The translations under genes and the position numbers were made by a program. A DNA stretch of 43,353 nt from an uncultured Oscillospiraceae bacterium (lineage in GTDB: Bacteria; Bacillota; Clostridia; Oscillospirales; Oscillospiraceae): positions 1 to 43,353 of the forward strand of contig CATONV010000014.1 in NCBI GenBank assembly GCA_951801655.1. The letters run 5' to 3'. Under the pieces are notes generated by a model. It did no database searches. It had not been told where the DNA came from and saw nothing but the letters and a program-made list of their open reading frames with translations. This document shows, piece after piece, positions 22,382 through 32,499 of this stretch. Every line of letters begins with the position of its first letter. Positions within the stretch are counted from its first letter, which is position 1.

Positions 22382-25300
22382 ATGAAAAAAACATCCAGAC
22401 TGTTTTCCCTCCTGCTGGCGGCCTGCGTTCTGGCCACGTCATTCCCGGCAGCTGCTGCGGCGGGAGGCAACACCCATACGGTTGCCCATAACCAAAGCGT
22501 ATCCGATCTTTTCACAAACGGAACCGTGCAGAACGGCGACACCATTCAAATCACAGGTACCGGCCGAGTTCCGGCGACAACAACACAGAGCGGAGCGGCG
22601 ACCGACACCCCATGGGTCATTGACAAAGAGGTTACCATTACGGGCGGGAAGCTGGAGATCTACACTGGCGGCATCGTTTTGGACGCAAATGTGACATTTA
22701 AGGACATCGAGATGTCCTTTACATCCAATATCCGCAACGCCATCATCGCCAACGGACATACCCTGACGCTGGAGAATGTAACATGCGGCAACCACTCCTT
22801 TAATCTCTTCTGCGGGGGCCTGCTCGTCAGCGACAATGAGACGATCACCGTCCCGATACCTGCTCCCGGCACTGTGGGGACCATCCGCATCATAGGGAAG
22901 ACCTCCATCCAGAACAAGGATACCTTCGGTCACGGGAACGTATACGCGGGTAACCTGTGTATGGGCGGCATGGACGAAAACTCCAACGGGGCAGATGACA
23001 ACGGCCCTGAAAATGAATTCAGCGGCGACGCCGTCATCGCCATCGAGGGCAGCAGCAATCTGGGCACTGTCTACGCCTGCGGCGCCCAGCAGCGCATCCC
23101 CGTGAATCAGCTGAGCGGCAAGGAGACCACGCCGAACCCGGTGGACTACACCGTCTCCGGTTTGGTCAACGTCAGCGGGAAGGTCCCCAACGTGGATGGC
23201 GCAGGTTCAGGGAGGACACATGTGGCCTACGAGGACAACGGAAGCGGATACCAGGCCACCAACGTGTTTTCCAATCTTTCCCACTTGTCGGTGGTCAGGG
23301 GGAACCTTGCCCTGGACTCCAGATGCTACGGTCTGGACGGCGCCGAAGTCTTCTTGACCTCCGGCGCAAAGCTGAATCTGGCGGCCCTCGCGGGAAGGCT
23401 GCCCCGCCTGGGTGATTTCTACGGCGACGACGGTTTCCTGATTCTGGACGCGCAGCAGACCCTGGAGATTGGCGGCACAGTGACTGGAACCACGAAGGTG
23501 GCTATCGGGGACACGAACTATAACGATACAGAGTCTAAAAACCTGCCGGCGGCGGGCCACTGCTATATCGCCGCGCCCAATTCCTCAGTCGACGCGTTTC
23601 TGCTGCTCCCCAACGCCGCCCAGCCCGACATGACGCTGGAGTACAACGGCGGGAACTGGACAACCTCCGGCGAGGCCTCCGGCGGCGATCAGCTGGTGGG
23701 CAGCTTTTCTCTCACCACCACCACCCAATCCGTGTCTCCGAGCGAAGAGGCGGAGTTTGAGATGACCGTGACGCCTGAAGATGTATATTTGGAGTATATT
23801 CCGCTGGAGATTACGGTGAATGACGTCACACTCATACCATCGGCAGACGAGGATGGCTATTTTACCTACACGGACAGCCAAAATCGCTTCCACGCTGAGG
23901 TGAACAACGACGTGTTTTACATCTCGGCGGCAGATGGCGGAACATATTCCATTACCATCTCAGTCCCCGCAGGTCACACTGTTGACAACAAAAAACTGAC
24001 ACAGACTGCCGCACTGACCGTTACAGGGGATACGCCCCCGATCCGGCCCCAGCAGATCCCCGTTCCCCAGGCGAATACCGGCCTGGTCTGGACGGGAGAG
24101 GAGATGACCGGCGTCTCTGAGGGGACCGGCTACACGCTGACAGGACATAGGGCGTCTGACGCCGGAACCTACACCGCCGTGGCCGCCCTGCTCAGCGGCT
24201 ATCAGTGGGATGATAGGACCGGGGAGGATAAGCAGATCGAGTGGAGGATCGACAAGTCCACAGTGCCGCCCGCCGCCCCCGTTGGGCTGGCTGGCGTGCC
24301 TCCCGTCTCTGACGGCGGCGCGGACGGCAAAATTACCGGTACAACGATTGAGATGGAGTACTCCGCCAGCGATGATTTTGTGGCCGCGATCGGCTGCGGC
24401 GCGGGAGAGACGGCCGGACTTGCCGCCGGGACCTACTTTGTGCGCCTGATAGATAACAACAACCATGTGGCCGGCAGCGCGGCCCAGGTGGACGTTCCGC
24501 CTTACGGCGCGCCCCATGTGACAGGCATCTCCATCCAAACGCCCGCCGACAAGACCAGCTATCAGGTGGGTGAGGCCCTGGATGTGACAGGGCTGAGTAT
24601 TAAGATAAGTTATTCAGACGGCTCCTCCCAAACGGTAGCTGTCACAGCGGATATGGTCAGCGGCTTTGATTCCAGCCAGGCCGCAGACAGTCAGACCCTG
24701 ATTGTCTCCTGGGAGGGGTGGACGGTCAGCTACGAGATCCGGATTACCGAACCGGACACCCCCGGTCAGAGTCACCAGCACAGCTGGAGTACGGCCTGGA
24801 GTGTCAGCGCAAGCCACCACTGGCACAACTGTGTCGGGGAAAACTGCTGGATTCAGCAGGACAGTGAGAAGCAGGATTATGCCGCCCATACCGCCAGCGA
24901 ATGGATCGTGGACCAGGAAGCTACCGCAACACAAAGCGGGAGCAGGCACAAATCATGCGTGGTCTGCGGCTATGAGATGACTCGGGAGACCATTCCCGCA
25001 ACCGGCGGCGGTTCCTCTGGCGGCGGTTCCTCTGGCGGCGGTTCCTCTGGTGGTGGTTCTTCCGGCGGCGGTTCTTCCGGCGGCGGTTCTTCCGGTGGGA
25101 GTTCCTCCGGCACAGGGACATCGACCAGTACAATCAGAAATCCGGACGGCTCCAGCCAAACCACCGTAAAGCTTTCCAACGGCACAACCGCTTCTATTTT
25201 TATCGACCGGCGGGGCGTGACGCAGGCGCAGGTCAGCCTGTCTCAAGCTGCGGTCAGCGCCGCCCGCAGAAACAATGCGGCGGTATCCCTGCCCATTCCC

Positions 25301-26041
25301 GCTGTCGGCGGGCTGTCCTCCCTGGTGAAGGTCTCCCTTCCCGGCGCTTCCGGGGCGGTCAAAGTGAAAATTCCCGTGGCAAACGCCGCCCCCGGCCTGG
25401 TGGCCGTCATGGTAAATCCGGACGGCTCAGAGACCGTGGTAAAGAAGTCAGCTGTCGCGAACGACAACATGGTGCTGACCTTGAGCGGCACCGCCGCTGT
25501 GAGACTCGTCCATAACGGCGCCTCCTTTTACGATGTGCCAGACTCAAGCTGGGCAAAAAACGCCGTGGACTTTGTCACCGCAAGAGGTATCTTCTGCGGC
25601 ACAGGCGGCGGAGAGTTTTCCCCGGACGTTTCCATGACAAGAGGAATGCTGGCTGTGACCCTTCACAATCTGGAGGACAACCCGGACGGCAGGTTTGCAA
25701 ACGCTTTTACCGACTTGGGGGACAGCTGGTACGCCAAGGCCGTCAACTGGGGCGCGGAGAGGGGCATTATAAGCGGCTACAGCAATGGGCAGTACAGACC
25801 CGACGACAGTATTACCAGAGAGCAGCTTGCCGTTATCCTCTGGCGGTATGCCGGAAGCCCGGCGGCGACAAATAAGCAGCTGCATTTTGCCGACGCGGAC
25901 AAGGCCAGCGGCTACGCGCTGGAGGCCCTGCGCTGGGCCGAGGAGGTCGGTATCATCAATGGAGGGGAGCTGATGCCTCAGGAGCCGGCCACCCGGGCGC
26001 AGACCGCGCAGATGCTGATGAACTTGATTCAAAAGATGTAA
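22382..26041 (+). CDS. Large secreted S-layer-anchored (SLH) surface protein
   Basis: A 1219-residue extracellular protein. Signal peptide MKKTSRLFSLLLAACVLATS with cleavage near AAAAAGG. Residues ~30-390 look like a right-handed beta-helix (repeated short strands such as VTITGGKLEIYTGGIVLDAN). Then beta-sandwich segments, an Ig-like Big_3 type domain (~710-790, VTGISIQTPADKTSYQVGEA), a His/Cys/Trp-rich module (~798-872) and a Gly-Ser linker. Three SLH domains follow (~1049-1219; FYDVPDSSWAKNAVDFV, FTDLGDSWYAKAVNWG with GYSNGQYRPDDSITREQLAV, and FADADKASGYALEALRW) that in relatives bind pyruvylated wall polymers. RBS GAGGAG before the ATG. Function unknown; possibly adhesin or carbohydrate-binding. 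Confidence 0.93.
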   Translation: MKKTSRLFSLLLAACVLATSFPAAAAAGGNTHTVAHNQSVSDLFTNGTVQNGDTIQITGTGRVPATTTQSGAATDTPWVIDKEVTITGGKLEIYTGGIVLDANVTFKDIEMSFTSNIRNAIIANGHTLTLENVTCGNHSFNLFCGGLLVSDNETITVPIPAPGTVGTIRIIGKTSIQNKDTFGHGNVYAGNLCMGGMDENSNGADDNGPENEFSGDAVIAIEGSSNLGTVYACGAQQRIPVNQLSGKETTPNPVDYTVSGLVNVSGKVPNVDGAGSGRTHVAYEDNGSGYQATNVFSNLSHLSVVRGNLALDSRCYGLDGAEVFLTSGAKLNLAALAGRLPRLGDFYGDDGFLILDAQQTLEIGGTVTGTTKVAIGDTNYNDTESKNLPAAGHCYIAAPNSSVDAFLLLPNAAQPDMTLEYNGGNWTTSGEASGGDQLVGSFSLTTTTQSVSPSEEAEFEMTVTPEDVYLEYIPLEITVNDVTLIPSADEDGYFTYTDSQNRFHAEVNNDVFYISAADGGTYSITISVPAGHTVDNKKLTQTAALTVTGDTPPIRPQQIPVPQANTGLVWTGEEMTGVSEGTGYTLTGHRASDAGTYTAVAALLSGYQWDDRTGEDKQIEWRIDKSTVPPAAPVGLAGVPPVSDGGADGKITGTTIEMEYSASDDFVAAIGCGAGETAGLAAGTYFVRLIDNNNHVAGSAAQVDVPPYGAPHVTGISIQTPADKTSYQVGEALDVTGLSIKISYSDGSSQTVAVTADMVSGFDSSQAADSQTLIVSWEGWTVSYEIRITEPDTPGQSHQHSWSTAWSVSASHHWHNCVGENCWIQQDSEKQDYAAHTASEWIVDQEATATQSGSRHKSCVVCGYEMTRETIPATGGGSSGGGSSGGGSSGGGSSGGGSSGGGSSGGSSSGTGTSTSTIRNPDGSSQTTVKLSNGTTASIFIDRRGVTQAQVSLSQAAVSAARRNNAAVSLPIPAVGGLSSLVKVSLPGASGAVKVKIPVANAAPGLVAVMVNPDGSETVVKKSAVANDNMVLTLSGTAAVRLVHNGASFYDVPDSSWAKNAVDFVTARGIFCGTGGGEFSPDVSMTRGMLAVTLHNLEDNPDGRFANAFTDLGDSWYAKAVNWGAERGIISGYSNGQYRPDDSITREQLAVILWRYAGSPAATNKQLHFADADKASGYALEALRWAEEVGIINGGELMPQEPATRAQTAQMLMNLIQKM
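25004..25108 (+). repeat. Tandem GGGSS-coding repeat (flexible linker)
   Basis: About seven 15-bp units of the form GGCGGCGGTTCCTCT, encoding (GGGSS) with minor variants, join the outer domains of the SLH protein to its anchor. Units differ at silent positions (TCT/TCC), yet the array could change length by slippage. Confidence 0.9.
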
Positions 26042-26052
26042 ATACAGTTTTG

Positions 26053-26089
26053 ATCCGACCGGCGTAGAGGAAAGCTGCGCCGGTCGGAT
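26053..26089 (+). terminator. Hairpin after the SLH gene
   Basis: ATCCGACCGGCG pairs perfectly with CGCCGGTCGGAT over a 13-nt loop. The T-run is short, so it is a likely but not classical terminator. Confidence 0.6.
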
Positions 26090-26132
26090 TGCGTATGCGG
26101 GGCCCAAAGGACACGGACCCGGAGACCTTCCG

Positions 26133-26513
26133 CTACAGCACGTTAACCACGGCAGCCTGCTCCATCTCGGCCAGCAGCTCCAGCTGGGCCATCAGGTCGG
26201 CGTTGGCGGCGTTGTACTGGTCGGGCTCCTGAAGGCGGAGGTACTCCAGCACAGACCGGAAGGTCCGCAGAACCTGGTCGGTGTCGCTGTGGCGCATCAG
26301 CGTGTGGAAGTAAAAATGGTGATTCTGCCAGTCCTCGTACACTTGCCGGGTAAGAGACTCCGCTCTGGCCCAGTCGCCTCTCTCCGTGCAGAGCTGGGCC
26401 TGACGCAGTTCCTCGCCCATGCCCCCCGTCAGCCGCTGGGCATACCACGCGTTGGCCAGGCTGGATCCCAGCAGCAGTGCCAGCAGACTCACAGCGATCC
26501 AAAGTCGTTTCAT
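26133..26513 (-). CDS. DUF4363 family protein
   Basis: A 126-residue protein with an N-terminal hydrophobic anchor (MKRLWIAVSLLALLLGSSLA) and a helical outer region with RGDWARAESLTRQVYEDW. This looks like DUF4363, a small family usually found directly after a DUF421 (YetF-like) gene in sporulating Clostridia, as here. RBS GGGAGGA 5 nt before ATG. Function unknown. A link to spore formation is known only from context in related species. Confidence 0.78.
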   Translation of the reverse strand: MKRLWIAVSLLALLLGSSLANAWYAQRLTGGMGEELRQAQLCTERGDWARAESLTRQVYEDWQNHHFYFHTLMRHSDTDQVLRTFRSVLEYLRLQEPDQYNAANADLMAQLELLAEMEQAAVVNVL

Positions 26514-26588
26514 AAATTTCCTCCCATGTCATGCAGGACCGGATACTGTCCGTCCAAATGGAAATGCAATGGGCCCCACCGGAACGGG

Positions 26589-27263
26589 CTACAGCTCCTT
26601 CTCCACAAAATACACCGCGTCCGCCTCGTCCACCAGCAGAAGAAAGACCTTTGAAACATCCCGGCACCCCCGCTGACTCAGCTGCTTCTCCAGCCAGGGG
26701 CGGTCGTGGCCCAGGGACTTGAGATTGTTCTCCAGCAGTCTGCCGTCGCTCACCACCACCCGGGGCAGACCGGCTTCCTCCACGCATACCTTCAGATCCC
26801 GGGCCGCAGGGGGCTTCTGGTTGGCGTAGGGCAGCACGGACAGCTGGCCGTTGGTCTCCAGAATGGCGTACTTTACCGTGGACAGATCGGTGTAACCCTG
26901 GATGCGCAGTTCCTCCAGCAGCTCGTCTACCGTGAGGCGGTTTTTGGCCATCTCCTTCTGATCTACCGTCCCGTTTTGGATGACCATACTGGGCCGGCCG
27001 CACAGCAGCGCGCGAAAGGTGACACTCTTCATGGTGAGTACCGACAGGATCATAGTCACCGACAGCAGCGTCAGGATGGGGACAATGCCGGTGAGAAGAG
27101 GAATGCCGTAGTCCTGCATGGGTACCGAGGCCAGGTCGGCGATGATAAGGGACAGCACCAGCTCCGAGGGCTCCAGCTCCCCTACCTGACGCTTGCCCAT
27201 CAGGCGCACCCCGGCGATGATGAGAATGTATAGGATTATGGTCCGCAAAAGGCCGGTGAACAT
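26589..27263 (-). CDS. DUF421 (YetF-like) membrane protein
   Basis: A 224-residue protein. Three N-terminal membrane helices (ILYILIIAGVRLMGKRQVGE, then LVLSLIIADLASVPM and LLTGIVPILTLLSVTMILSV) precede a soluble YetF domain with GRPSMVIQNGTVDQKEMAKN, RLTVDELLEELRIQGYTDLS and VKYAILETNGQLSVLPY. All these motifs are family hallmarks. Function unknown. A family B repeat lies just upstream, and the DUF4363 gene follows after 75 nt, so the two form an operon. Confidence 0.92.
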   Translation of the reverse strand: MFTGLLRTIILYILIIAGVRLMGKRQVGELEPSELVLSLIIADLASVPMQDYGIPLLTGIVPILTLLSVTMILSVLTMKSVTFRALLCGRPSMVIQNGTVDQKEMAKNRLTVDELLEELRIQGYTDLSTVKYAILETNGQLSVLPYANQKPPAARDLKVCVEEAGLPRVVVSDGRLLENNLKSLGHDRPWLEKQLSQRGCRDVSKVFLLLVDEADAVYFVEKEL

Positions 27264-27283
27264 GATGACCGCCTCCTCGTGGG

Positions 27284-27358
27284 GGGCCGACGACCTCGGC
27301 GGCCCGCATTTTTGGACCCCGTATCTCAGAAAGCGGCGCGCCGGGGTCGTCGCGCCCT
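27284..27358. repeat. Dispersed inverted repeat, family B, upstream of DUF421
   Basis: Left arm GGGCCGACGACCTCGGCG and right arm CGCCGGGGTCGTCGCGCCC match the arms of the copy at 3339-3413. The middles differ. It occupies the DUF421 upstream region. Confidence 0.75.
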
Positions 27359-27436
27359 ATAAACAAACAATATCCTGCCCCACGAATTGCCCAAATATCC
27401 ATCCAATATTTATACAGAAAAAGGGAAAACGCCATC

Positions 27437-27465
27437 TTGCAAAGGGGCGGTTTTTTCGATAAAAT
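27437..27465 (+). promoter_or_regulatory. Promoter of carAB
   Basis: TTGCAA, 17 bp, TAAAAT. The short leader (about 50 nt) has no PyrR-type attenuator that I can see. Confidence 0.65.
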
Positions 27466-27521
27466 AACTTGATTACACATAACGGGCAATCGAACTGGAA
27501 CGGAAAGCGAGTGAACGAAAG

Positions 27522-28604
27522 ATGAAAGCGACCTTGATCTTAGCCAACGGGAGCATCTTCTCCGGCACCAGCATCGGCTCTACCGAGACGCGGGTGTGCG
27601 AGATGGTGTTCAACACCTCCATGGCCGGCTACCAGGAGATCCTCACCGACCCCTCCTACGCCGGACAGGGCGTGGTCATGTCCTATCCCCTCATCGGCAA
27701 CTATGGCGTGAACAGCGAGGACAACGAGTCCCGGAAGCCCTGGGTGGAGGCCTTTGTGGTCCGGCATCTGTCCCCCCGGGGGAGCAACTTCCGCTGCGAG
27801 GGCGACCTGGGCAGCTATCTGAAAGAACACAACATCACCGGCATCCAGGGCGTGGACACCCGGGCGCTGACCAAGATTCTCCGCAATGAGGGGAGCATGA
27901 ACGGAATGCTCACCTGTGCGGAGCATTTTAATATTGCCCAGGTACTGGAGCAGCTGAAGGCCTATAAGGTGGAAAACACCGTGGAAATGGTTACCCGGAG
28001 AAATCCGGAGGTCTTCCCCGCTTACGGCGAGGAGAAATACCGCGTGGCCATGATGGACTATGGCGTTAAGCAGCATATGATCGAGTGTCTGCGCCGCCGG
28101 GGCTGTAAGGTAACTGCCCTGCCCGCCTCCACCTCCGCCGAGGCGGTGCTGTCCGGTGGATACGACGGCGTGATGCTGAGTAACGGCCCCGGCGACCCGG
28201 CGGAAAACACCGCCATCATTGGGGAGCTGAAAAAACTCTACGCCAGCAACATCCCTCTCTTTGGCGTCTGCCTGGGCCACCAGCTGCTGGCTCTGGCCAC
28301 CGGCGCCAAAACCGGCAAGCTGGCCTACGGCCACCGGGGGGGCAACCACCCCGTCCGGGACCTGGAAAAGGGCCGGGTGTTCATTACCAGCCAGAACCAC
28401 GGATACATGGTTCTCTCCGATTCGGTGGATCCGGCCGTGGCCGAGGTGAGCCACGTCAACGTCAACGACGGCACCTGCGAGGGCCTGCGGTACACGCGGC
28501 CCAACTGCTTTACCACCCAGTTCCACCCCGAGGCCAACGCCGGCCCCAAGGATACGGAATATCTGTTCAACCGCTTTATTGATTCGATGGGAGGTGCCAA
28601 ATAA
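27522..28604 (+). CDS. carA: Carbamoyl-phosphate synthase small subunit (glutaminase)
   Basis: A 360-residue glutamine amidotransferase that feeds ammonia to CarB for pyrimidine and arginine synthesis. The N-terminal CPSase_sm domain has [20 protein letters not shown] and [20 protein letters not shown]. The class I glutaminase has [10 protein letters not shown], the nucleophile Cys in [12 protein letters not shown], and the His-Glu pair in [11 protein letters not shown]. Its stop overlaps the carB start by one base (TAATG), so translation is coupled. Confidence 0.97.
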   Translation: MKATLILANGSIFSGTSIGSTETRVCEMVFNTSMAGYQEILTDPSYAGQGVVMSYPLIGNYGVNSEDNESRKPWVEAFVVRHLSPRGSNFRCEGDLGSYLKEHNITGIQGVDTRALTKILRNEGSMNGMLTCAEHFNIAQVLEQLKAYKVENTVEMVTRRNPEVFPAYGEEKYRVAMMDYGVKQHMIECLRRRGCKVTALPASTSAEAVLSGGYDGVMLSNGPGDPAENTAIIGELKKLYASNIPLFGVCLGHQLLALATGAKTGKLAYGHRGGNHPVRDLEKGRVFITSQNHGYMVLSDSVDPAVAEVSHVNVNDGTCEGLRYTRPNCFTTQFHPEANAGPKDTEYLFNRFIDSMGGAK

Positions 28605-31600
28605 TGCCCAAGTATACCGACGTGAAAAAGGTGCTGGTGCTGGGCTCCGGCCCCATCGTCATCGGCCAGGCCGCCGAGTTCGACTACGCCGGCACCCAGG
28701 CCTGCCGGGCCCTCAAGGAGGAGGGCCTGGAGGTGGTGCTGGTCAACTCCAACCCCGCCACCATCATGACCGACAAGGACATCGCCGACCATGTGTATAT
28801 CGAGCCGCTGAACATCCCCTCCGTCACACAGGTCATCGAGATGGAGCGGCCCGACTCCATCCTGCCCACTCTGGGCGGTCAGACCGGCCTGAACCTGGCC
28901 ATGGCCCTCCATGAAAACGGCACCCTGGAGGAGTACGGCGTCCGACTGCTGGGCACGTCCCCCGAGTCCATCCGCAAGGCGGAGGACCGCCAGGGCTTTA
29001 AAGACTGCATGGAGTCCATCGGTCAGCCCTGCGTCACCTCCCTGGTGGTGGAGAGTGTACAGGATGCGGTCAGCTTTGCCGAGGAGATCGGCTACCCGGT
29101 GATCGTCCGCCCGGCCTACACCCTGGGCGGCACCGGCGGCGGCATCGCCTACGACCGGGCCTCCCTGGAGGAAATCTCCGAGAGGGGCATTAACCTGTCT
29201 CGAGTGGGCCAGGTTCTCATTGAGAGGTGCATCGCCGGGTGGAAGGAAATTGAGTTCGAAGTCATGCGGGACGGCGCAGGCAACGTGATCACCATCTGCT
29301 CCATGGAGAACATCGACCCCGTGGGCGTCCACACCGGCGACTCCATCGTGGTGGCCCCCGCCCAGACCCTGGCCAACAAGGAGTTTCAGATGCTCCGCTC
29401 CGCCGCCCTGGACATCATCTCCGCCCTGGAGATCGAGGGCGGGTGCAATGTGCAGTTTGCCCTGAACCCCGACTCCTTCGAGTACGCCGTCATCGAGGTC
29501 AATCCCCGGGTGTCCCGGTCCTCCGCCCTGGCCTCCAAGGCCACCGGCTACCCCATCGCCAAGGTGGCGGCCAAGGTGGCCCTGGGCTATACCCTGGACG
29601 AGATTCCCAACGCTGTTACGGGTAAGACCACCGCCTGCTTTGAGCCCACCATCGACTACTGCGTGCTGAAAATTCCCCGCCTGCCCTTCGACAAGTTCAC
29701 CACCGCCAGCCGCACCCTGGGCACCCAGATGAAGGCCACCGGCGAGGTGATGGCCATTGCCAACTCCTTCGAGGGGGCGATGATGAAGGCCATCCGCTCC
29801 CTGGAGCTGAATGTCCGGGCCCTGAAACTGGACAAACTGGAGGGGCTGTACACCGACGAGATTGAGGAGCTGCTGGTCAACGTCACCGACGAGAGGCTGT
29901 TCGTGGTAGCCGAGGCCCTGCGCCGGGGCTTCTCCCCCCAGAAGATCTACTCCATTACCAAGATGGACATCTGGTTCCTGGACGGCTTCAAGCGGATCAT
30001 CGACATGGAGGAGGAGCTGAAGCGGTGCAAGGGCGAGCCCGACATCGACACGCTGAAGCGGGCCAAGGAGATGTGCTTTGCCGACAGCTACATCGGCGCG
30101 CTGTGCGGGATGCAGCAGGCCGACGTGAAGGCCCTGCGGGAGAGGTACGGCATTATCCCCGCCTTTAAGATGGTGGACACCTGCGCCGCCGAGTTCGACG
30201 CCGAGACCCCCTACTACTACTCCACCTACGACGGGGAGAACGAGGCCCGTGACGACGGGTCCGGGCGGAAGAAGGTGCTGGTGCTGGGCTCCGGCCCCAT
30301 CCGCATCGGCCAGGGCATCGAATTTGACTACTGCTCCGTCCACTCCGTGTGGGCCCTGAAAAAACTGGGCTGCGAGACCATCATCGTCAACAACAACCCG
30401 GAGACCGTCTCCACCGACTTCGACGTGGCCGACAAGCTGTACTTCGAGCCGCTTACGGCAGAAGATGTGCAGAATATTGTGGAACAGGAAAAGCCCTGGG
30501 GGGCGGTGGTCCAGTTCGGCGGGCAGACCGCCATCAAGCTGGCCAAGGCCCTCACCGACATGGGCGTTCAGCTGCTGGGCACCCCCGCCGACGGCGTGGA
30601 CGCTGCCGAGGACCGGGAACGGTTCGACGATATTTTGTCCAAGTGCAACATCCCCAGAGCCAAAGGAAAAACTGTCTTCACCACCCAGGAGGCGCTGGCC
30701 GCCGCCCACGAGCTGGGCTACCCTGTTCTGGTGCGGCCCTCCTATGTGCTGGGCGGCCAGGGCATGGAGATCGCCTACACTGACCGGAACATTGAGGAGT
30801 TCATGAAGATCATCAACATGACCGTTCAGGAGCACCCCATCCTGGTGGATAAGTACCTCATGGGCCGGGAGCTGGAGGTGGACGGCGTGTTCGACGGGGA
30901 AGATATCCTCATCCCCGGCATCATGGAGCATGTGGAGAGGGCCGGCGTCCACTCCGGGGACTCCATCGCCGTCTACCCGCCCCTCCACCTGGAGGACAAG
31001 CACAGGGATCTCATCCTCAAGCACACCAGAAATATGGCCAGGCACCTGGGCGTGGTGGGCCTCATCAACGCCCAGTATATCCTCTATGACGACGACATCT
31101 ACGTCATCGAGGTCAATCCCCGGTCCTCCCGGACCATCCCCTATATCTCCAAGGTCACCGGCGTGCCCATTATTGACCTGGCCACCCGGGTCATGCTGGG
31201 GGAGAAGCTGCGCGACATGAAGTACGGCACCGGCATTTACAAAGAGGCCGACTACTTCGCCGTCAAGGCCCCGGTGTTCTCCTTCGAGAAGCTCACTGAC
31301 GTGGACACCGGCCTGGGCCCGGAGATGAAGTCCACCGGCGAAGTACTGGGTCTGGCCGAGACCTACCCCCAGGCTCTGCTGAAAGCCTTCAAGGGCTCGG
31401 GGATGCGGGCGCCCAAGAGGGGCGGACGGGTGATTGTCACCGTGAAGGACGAGGACAAGGGGGAGATCATCGCCATCGCCCGGGGCTTTGAGGAGATGGG
31501 CGTGGAGCTGTACGCCACCGCCGGCACCTGCCAGGTTCTCACCGACGCGGGCATCGAGTGCAGAAGTGTTAACCGTGTCTCTCAGGCCCACCCCAATATT

Positions 31601-31813
31601 CTGGACATGATCGCGTCCGGCACCGTGGACCTGATTATCAACACCCCCACCCGGGGAAGAAAGCACGACTCCGACGGCTTCCGCATCCGCCGCTCCGCCG
31701 TGGAGCACGGCGTGGGCTGCGTCACCTCGGTGGACACCGCCCGGGCCCTTCTCACCGTCCGGCAGCAGAGCCGCAGCGAGGATTTGACTCCCATCGATAT
31801 TACCAAGATTTAA
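28604..31813 (+). CDS. carB: Carbamoyl-phosphate synthase large subunit
   Basis: A 1069-residue enzyme of normal length, made of two homologous ATP-grasp halves and a C-terminal regulatory MGS domain. First half: [20 protein letters not shown] (near residue 10) and [14 protein letters not shown]; second half: [20 protein letters not shown] (near residue 560) and [15 protein letters not shown]. The MGS-like end has [20 protein letters not shown] and [11 protein letters not shown]. It makes carbamoyl phosphate from bicarbonate, ammonia and two ATP. Confidence 0.98.
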   Translation: MPKYTDVKKVLVLGSGPIVIGQAAEFDYAGTQACRALKEEGLEVVLVNSNPATIMTDKDIADHVYIEPLNIPSVTQVIEMERPDSILPTLGGQTGLNLAMALHENGTLEEYGVRLLGTSPESIRKAEDRQGFKDCMESIGQPCVTSLVVESVQDAVSFAEEIGYPVIVRPAYTLGGTGGGIAYDRASLEEISERGINLSRVGQVLIERCIAGWKEIEFEVMRDGAGNVITICSMENIDPVGVHTGDSIVVAPAQTLANKEFQMLRSAALDIISALEIEGGCNVQFALNPDSFEYAVIEVNPRVSRSSALASKATGYPIAKVAAKVALGYTLDEIPNAVTGKTTACFEPTIDYCVLKIPRLPFDKFTTASRTLGTQMKATGEVMAIANSFEGAMMKAIRSLELNVRALKLDKLEGLYTDEIEELLVNVTDERLFVVAEALRRGFSPQKIYSITKMDIWFLDGFKRIIDMEEELKRCKGEPDIDTLKRAKEMCFADSYIGALCGMQQADVKALRERYGIIPAFKMVDTCAAEFDAETPYYYSTYDGENEARDDGSGRKKVLVLGSGPIRIGQGIEFDYCSVHSVWALKKLGCETIIVNNNPETVSTDFDVADKLYFEPLTAEDVQNIVEQEKPWGAVVQFGGQTAIKLAKALTDMGVQLLGTPADGVDAAEDRERFDDILSKCNIPRAKGKTVFTTQEALAAAHELGYPVLVRPSYVLGGQGMEIAYTDRNIEEFMKIINMTVQEHPILVDKYLMGRELEVDGVFDGEDILIPGIMEHVERAGVHSGDSIAVYPPLHLEDKHRDLILKHTRNMARHLGVVGLINAQYILYDDDIYVIEVNPRSSRTIPYISKVTGVPIIDLATRVMLGEKLRDMKYGTGIYKEADYFAVKAPVFSFEKLTDVDTGLGPEMKSTGEVLGLAETYPQALLKAFKGSGMRAPKRGGRVIVTVKDEDKGEIIAIARGFEEMGVELYATAGTCQVLTDAGIECRSVNRVSQAHPNILDMIASGTVDLIINTPTRGRKHDSDGFRIRRSAVEHGVGCVTSVDTARALLTVRQQSRSEDLTPIDITKI

Positions 31814-31818
31814 ATAAA

Positions 31819-31842
31819 ACAGCCCCCGGCTTCGGGGTGTTG
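31819..31842 (+). terminator. Weak hairpin after carB
   Basis: AACAGCCCC, CGGCTTC loop, GGGGTGTT. There is no T-run and one mismatch, so it is a doubtful terminator. Confidence 0.35.
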
Positions 31843-31856
31843 AACCAGGAAAACAA

Positions 31857-31906
31857 TGTAGGGGCGAATAGTATGCGCCTGCGGGCGGATGATATCCGCC
31901 CCTACA
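31857..31906. repeat. Dispersed inverted repeat, family A (50 bp)
   Basis: TGTAGGGGCG / CGCCCCTACA ends and the same two-palindrome middle as 13598-13647, with substitutions mostly in the loops. It lies between carB and the small-gene promoter. Confidence 0.82.
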
Positions 31907-31950
31907 GGGTTCCTGCCGCAGCGCCTCCACGCCGGGGGCCAATTTTTCTC

Positions 31951-31991
31951 TTGACAATTTCATGCAACTGCGCTATAGTGGTTTCATGCAA
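31951..31991 (+). promoter_or_regulatory. Promoter with flanking direct repeats (likely operator)
   Basis: TTGACA (31951-31956), 17 bp, TATAGT (31974-31979). A direct repeat TTTCATGCAA occurs at 31958-31967 (spacer) and 31982-31991 (start region), 24 bp apart, that is on about the same face of the helix. This looks like a two-site operator, perhaps bound by the small protein encoded just downstream. Confidence 0.75.
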
Positions 31992-32006
31992 TAAGGAGGT
32001 GAAGAT

Positions 32007-32180
32007 TTGCCCCGTGAAAGCAGAGCCCAGTATTTCAGAGACCGGAGGAAAAACATCAAAGCGTTTGCCGTCGAGGTCGACAAGGAAAAAATGGAGCGTT
32101 TTGAAGAGAAGCTGAAAGAAAAAAACATCTCCAAGGTTAAATGGCTCAACGAAAAGATCGACGAGGAACTGGGCGAATAA
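32007..32180 (+). CDS. Small basic RHH/antitoxin-like protein, TTG start
   Basis: A 57-residue protein read from a TTG at 32007: MPRESRAQYFRDRRKNIKAF, then VEVDKEKMERFEEKLKEKN, ISKVKWLNEKIDEELGE. An AAGGAGGTG site 5 nt upstream decides the start. The pattern (basic N-terminus, a beta-strand AFAVEVD, then two helices with K-W-L-N-E-K-I) resembles small ribbon-helix-helix or antitoxin-like proteins common on Firmicute mobile elements; this is a fold guess. It is short and starts with TTG, so gene finders may miss it. A sigma-A promoter with direct repeats precedes it. No toxin gene is adjacent, unless the next 67-residue protein is one. Confidence 0.75.
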   Translation: MPRESRAQYFRDRRKNIKAFAVEVDKEKMERFEEKLKEKNISKVKWLNEKIDEELGE

Positions 32181-32184
32181 AAAA

Positions 32185-32222
32185 AGAGTGCTGGCGGCCC
32201 TAGCAAGCCCCACCAACACTCT
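32185..32222. terminator. Hairpin between the two small genes
   Basis: AGAGTG-TGG-GG pairs with CC-CCA-CACTCT. On the minus strand it ends in T7, so it works best for leftward transcription; on the plus strand it lacks a T-run. Confidence 0.5.
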
Positions 32223-32292
32223 ACAAACCAAACCCGGAGGAATGGCAAATCTGATTATGCCACAACGCCGGGTGAAAATCAAGGAGGAAAAC

Positions 32293-32496
32293 ATGAGTTT
32301 ACGCGAAGAACTGCTTGATTTGGAGACGGCGGTCTATCAGGTATCCAAGGGGATCAACGCAGTGGAGGCCATGACAATGGGCCTGCACCGGGCGGTTGAT
32401 CCCTACGCAGATGGGTTCAGCGCCATCTGCGACTATCTGCTTCAGGCTGATCGAAATCTGCGGGAGCATATGGACATTTGTTTAAAGGCGATGTAA
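32293..32496 (+). CDS. Small hypothetical helical protein (67 residues)
   Basis: A 67-residue acidic, helical protein, MSLREELLDLETAVYQVSKG to HMDICLKAM. ATG 32293 has AAGGAGG 7 nt upstream; an earlier in-frame ATG at 32242 has a site too close to it. It lies 112 nt after the antitoxin-like gene with a hairpin between. I recognise no family. It could be the partner of the upstream gene or an unrelated small protein. A strong bidirectional terminator follows. Confidence 0.65.
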   Translation: MSLREELLDLETAVYQVSKGINAVEAMTMGLHRAVDPYADGFSAICDYLLQADRNLREHMDICLKAM

Positions 32497-32499
32497 AAC

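Noticed and set aside
25004..25108. Short tandem repeat considered as a CRISPR or VNTR locus
   Set aside because: Units are in-frame GGGSS codons within a gene, with no spacers.
28325..31963. Very long minus-strand open frame (about 1212 codons)
   Set aside because: It is the mirror of carB. GC-rich codon bias leaves few stops on the opposite strand; the carB reading is certain.
32185..32222. Hairpin considered as a tRNA-like structure
   Set aside because: It has no tRNA arms or CCA; a simple stem with a minus-strand T-run.
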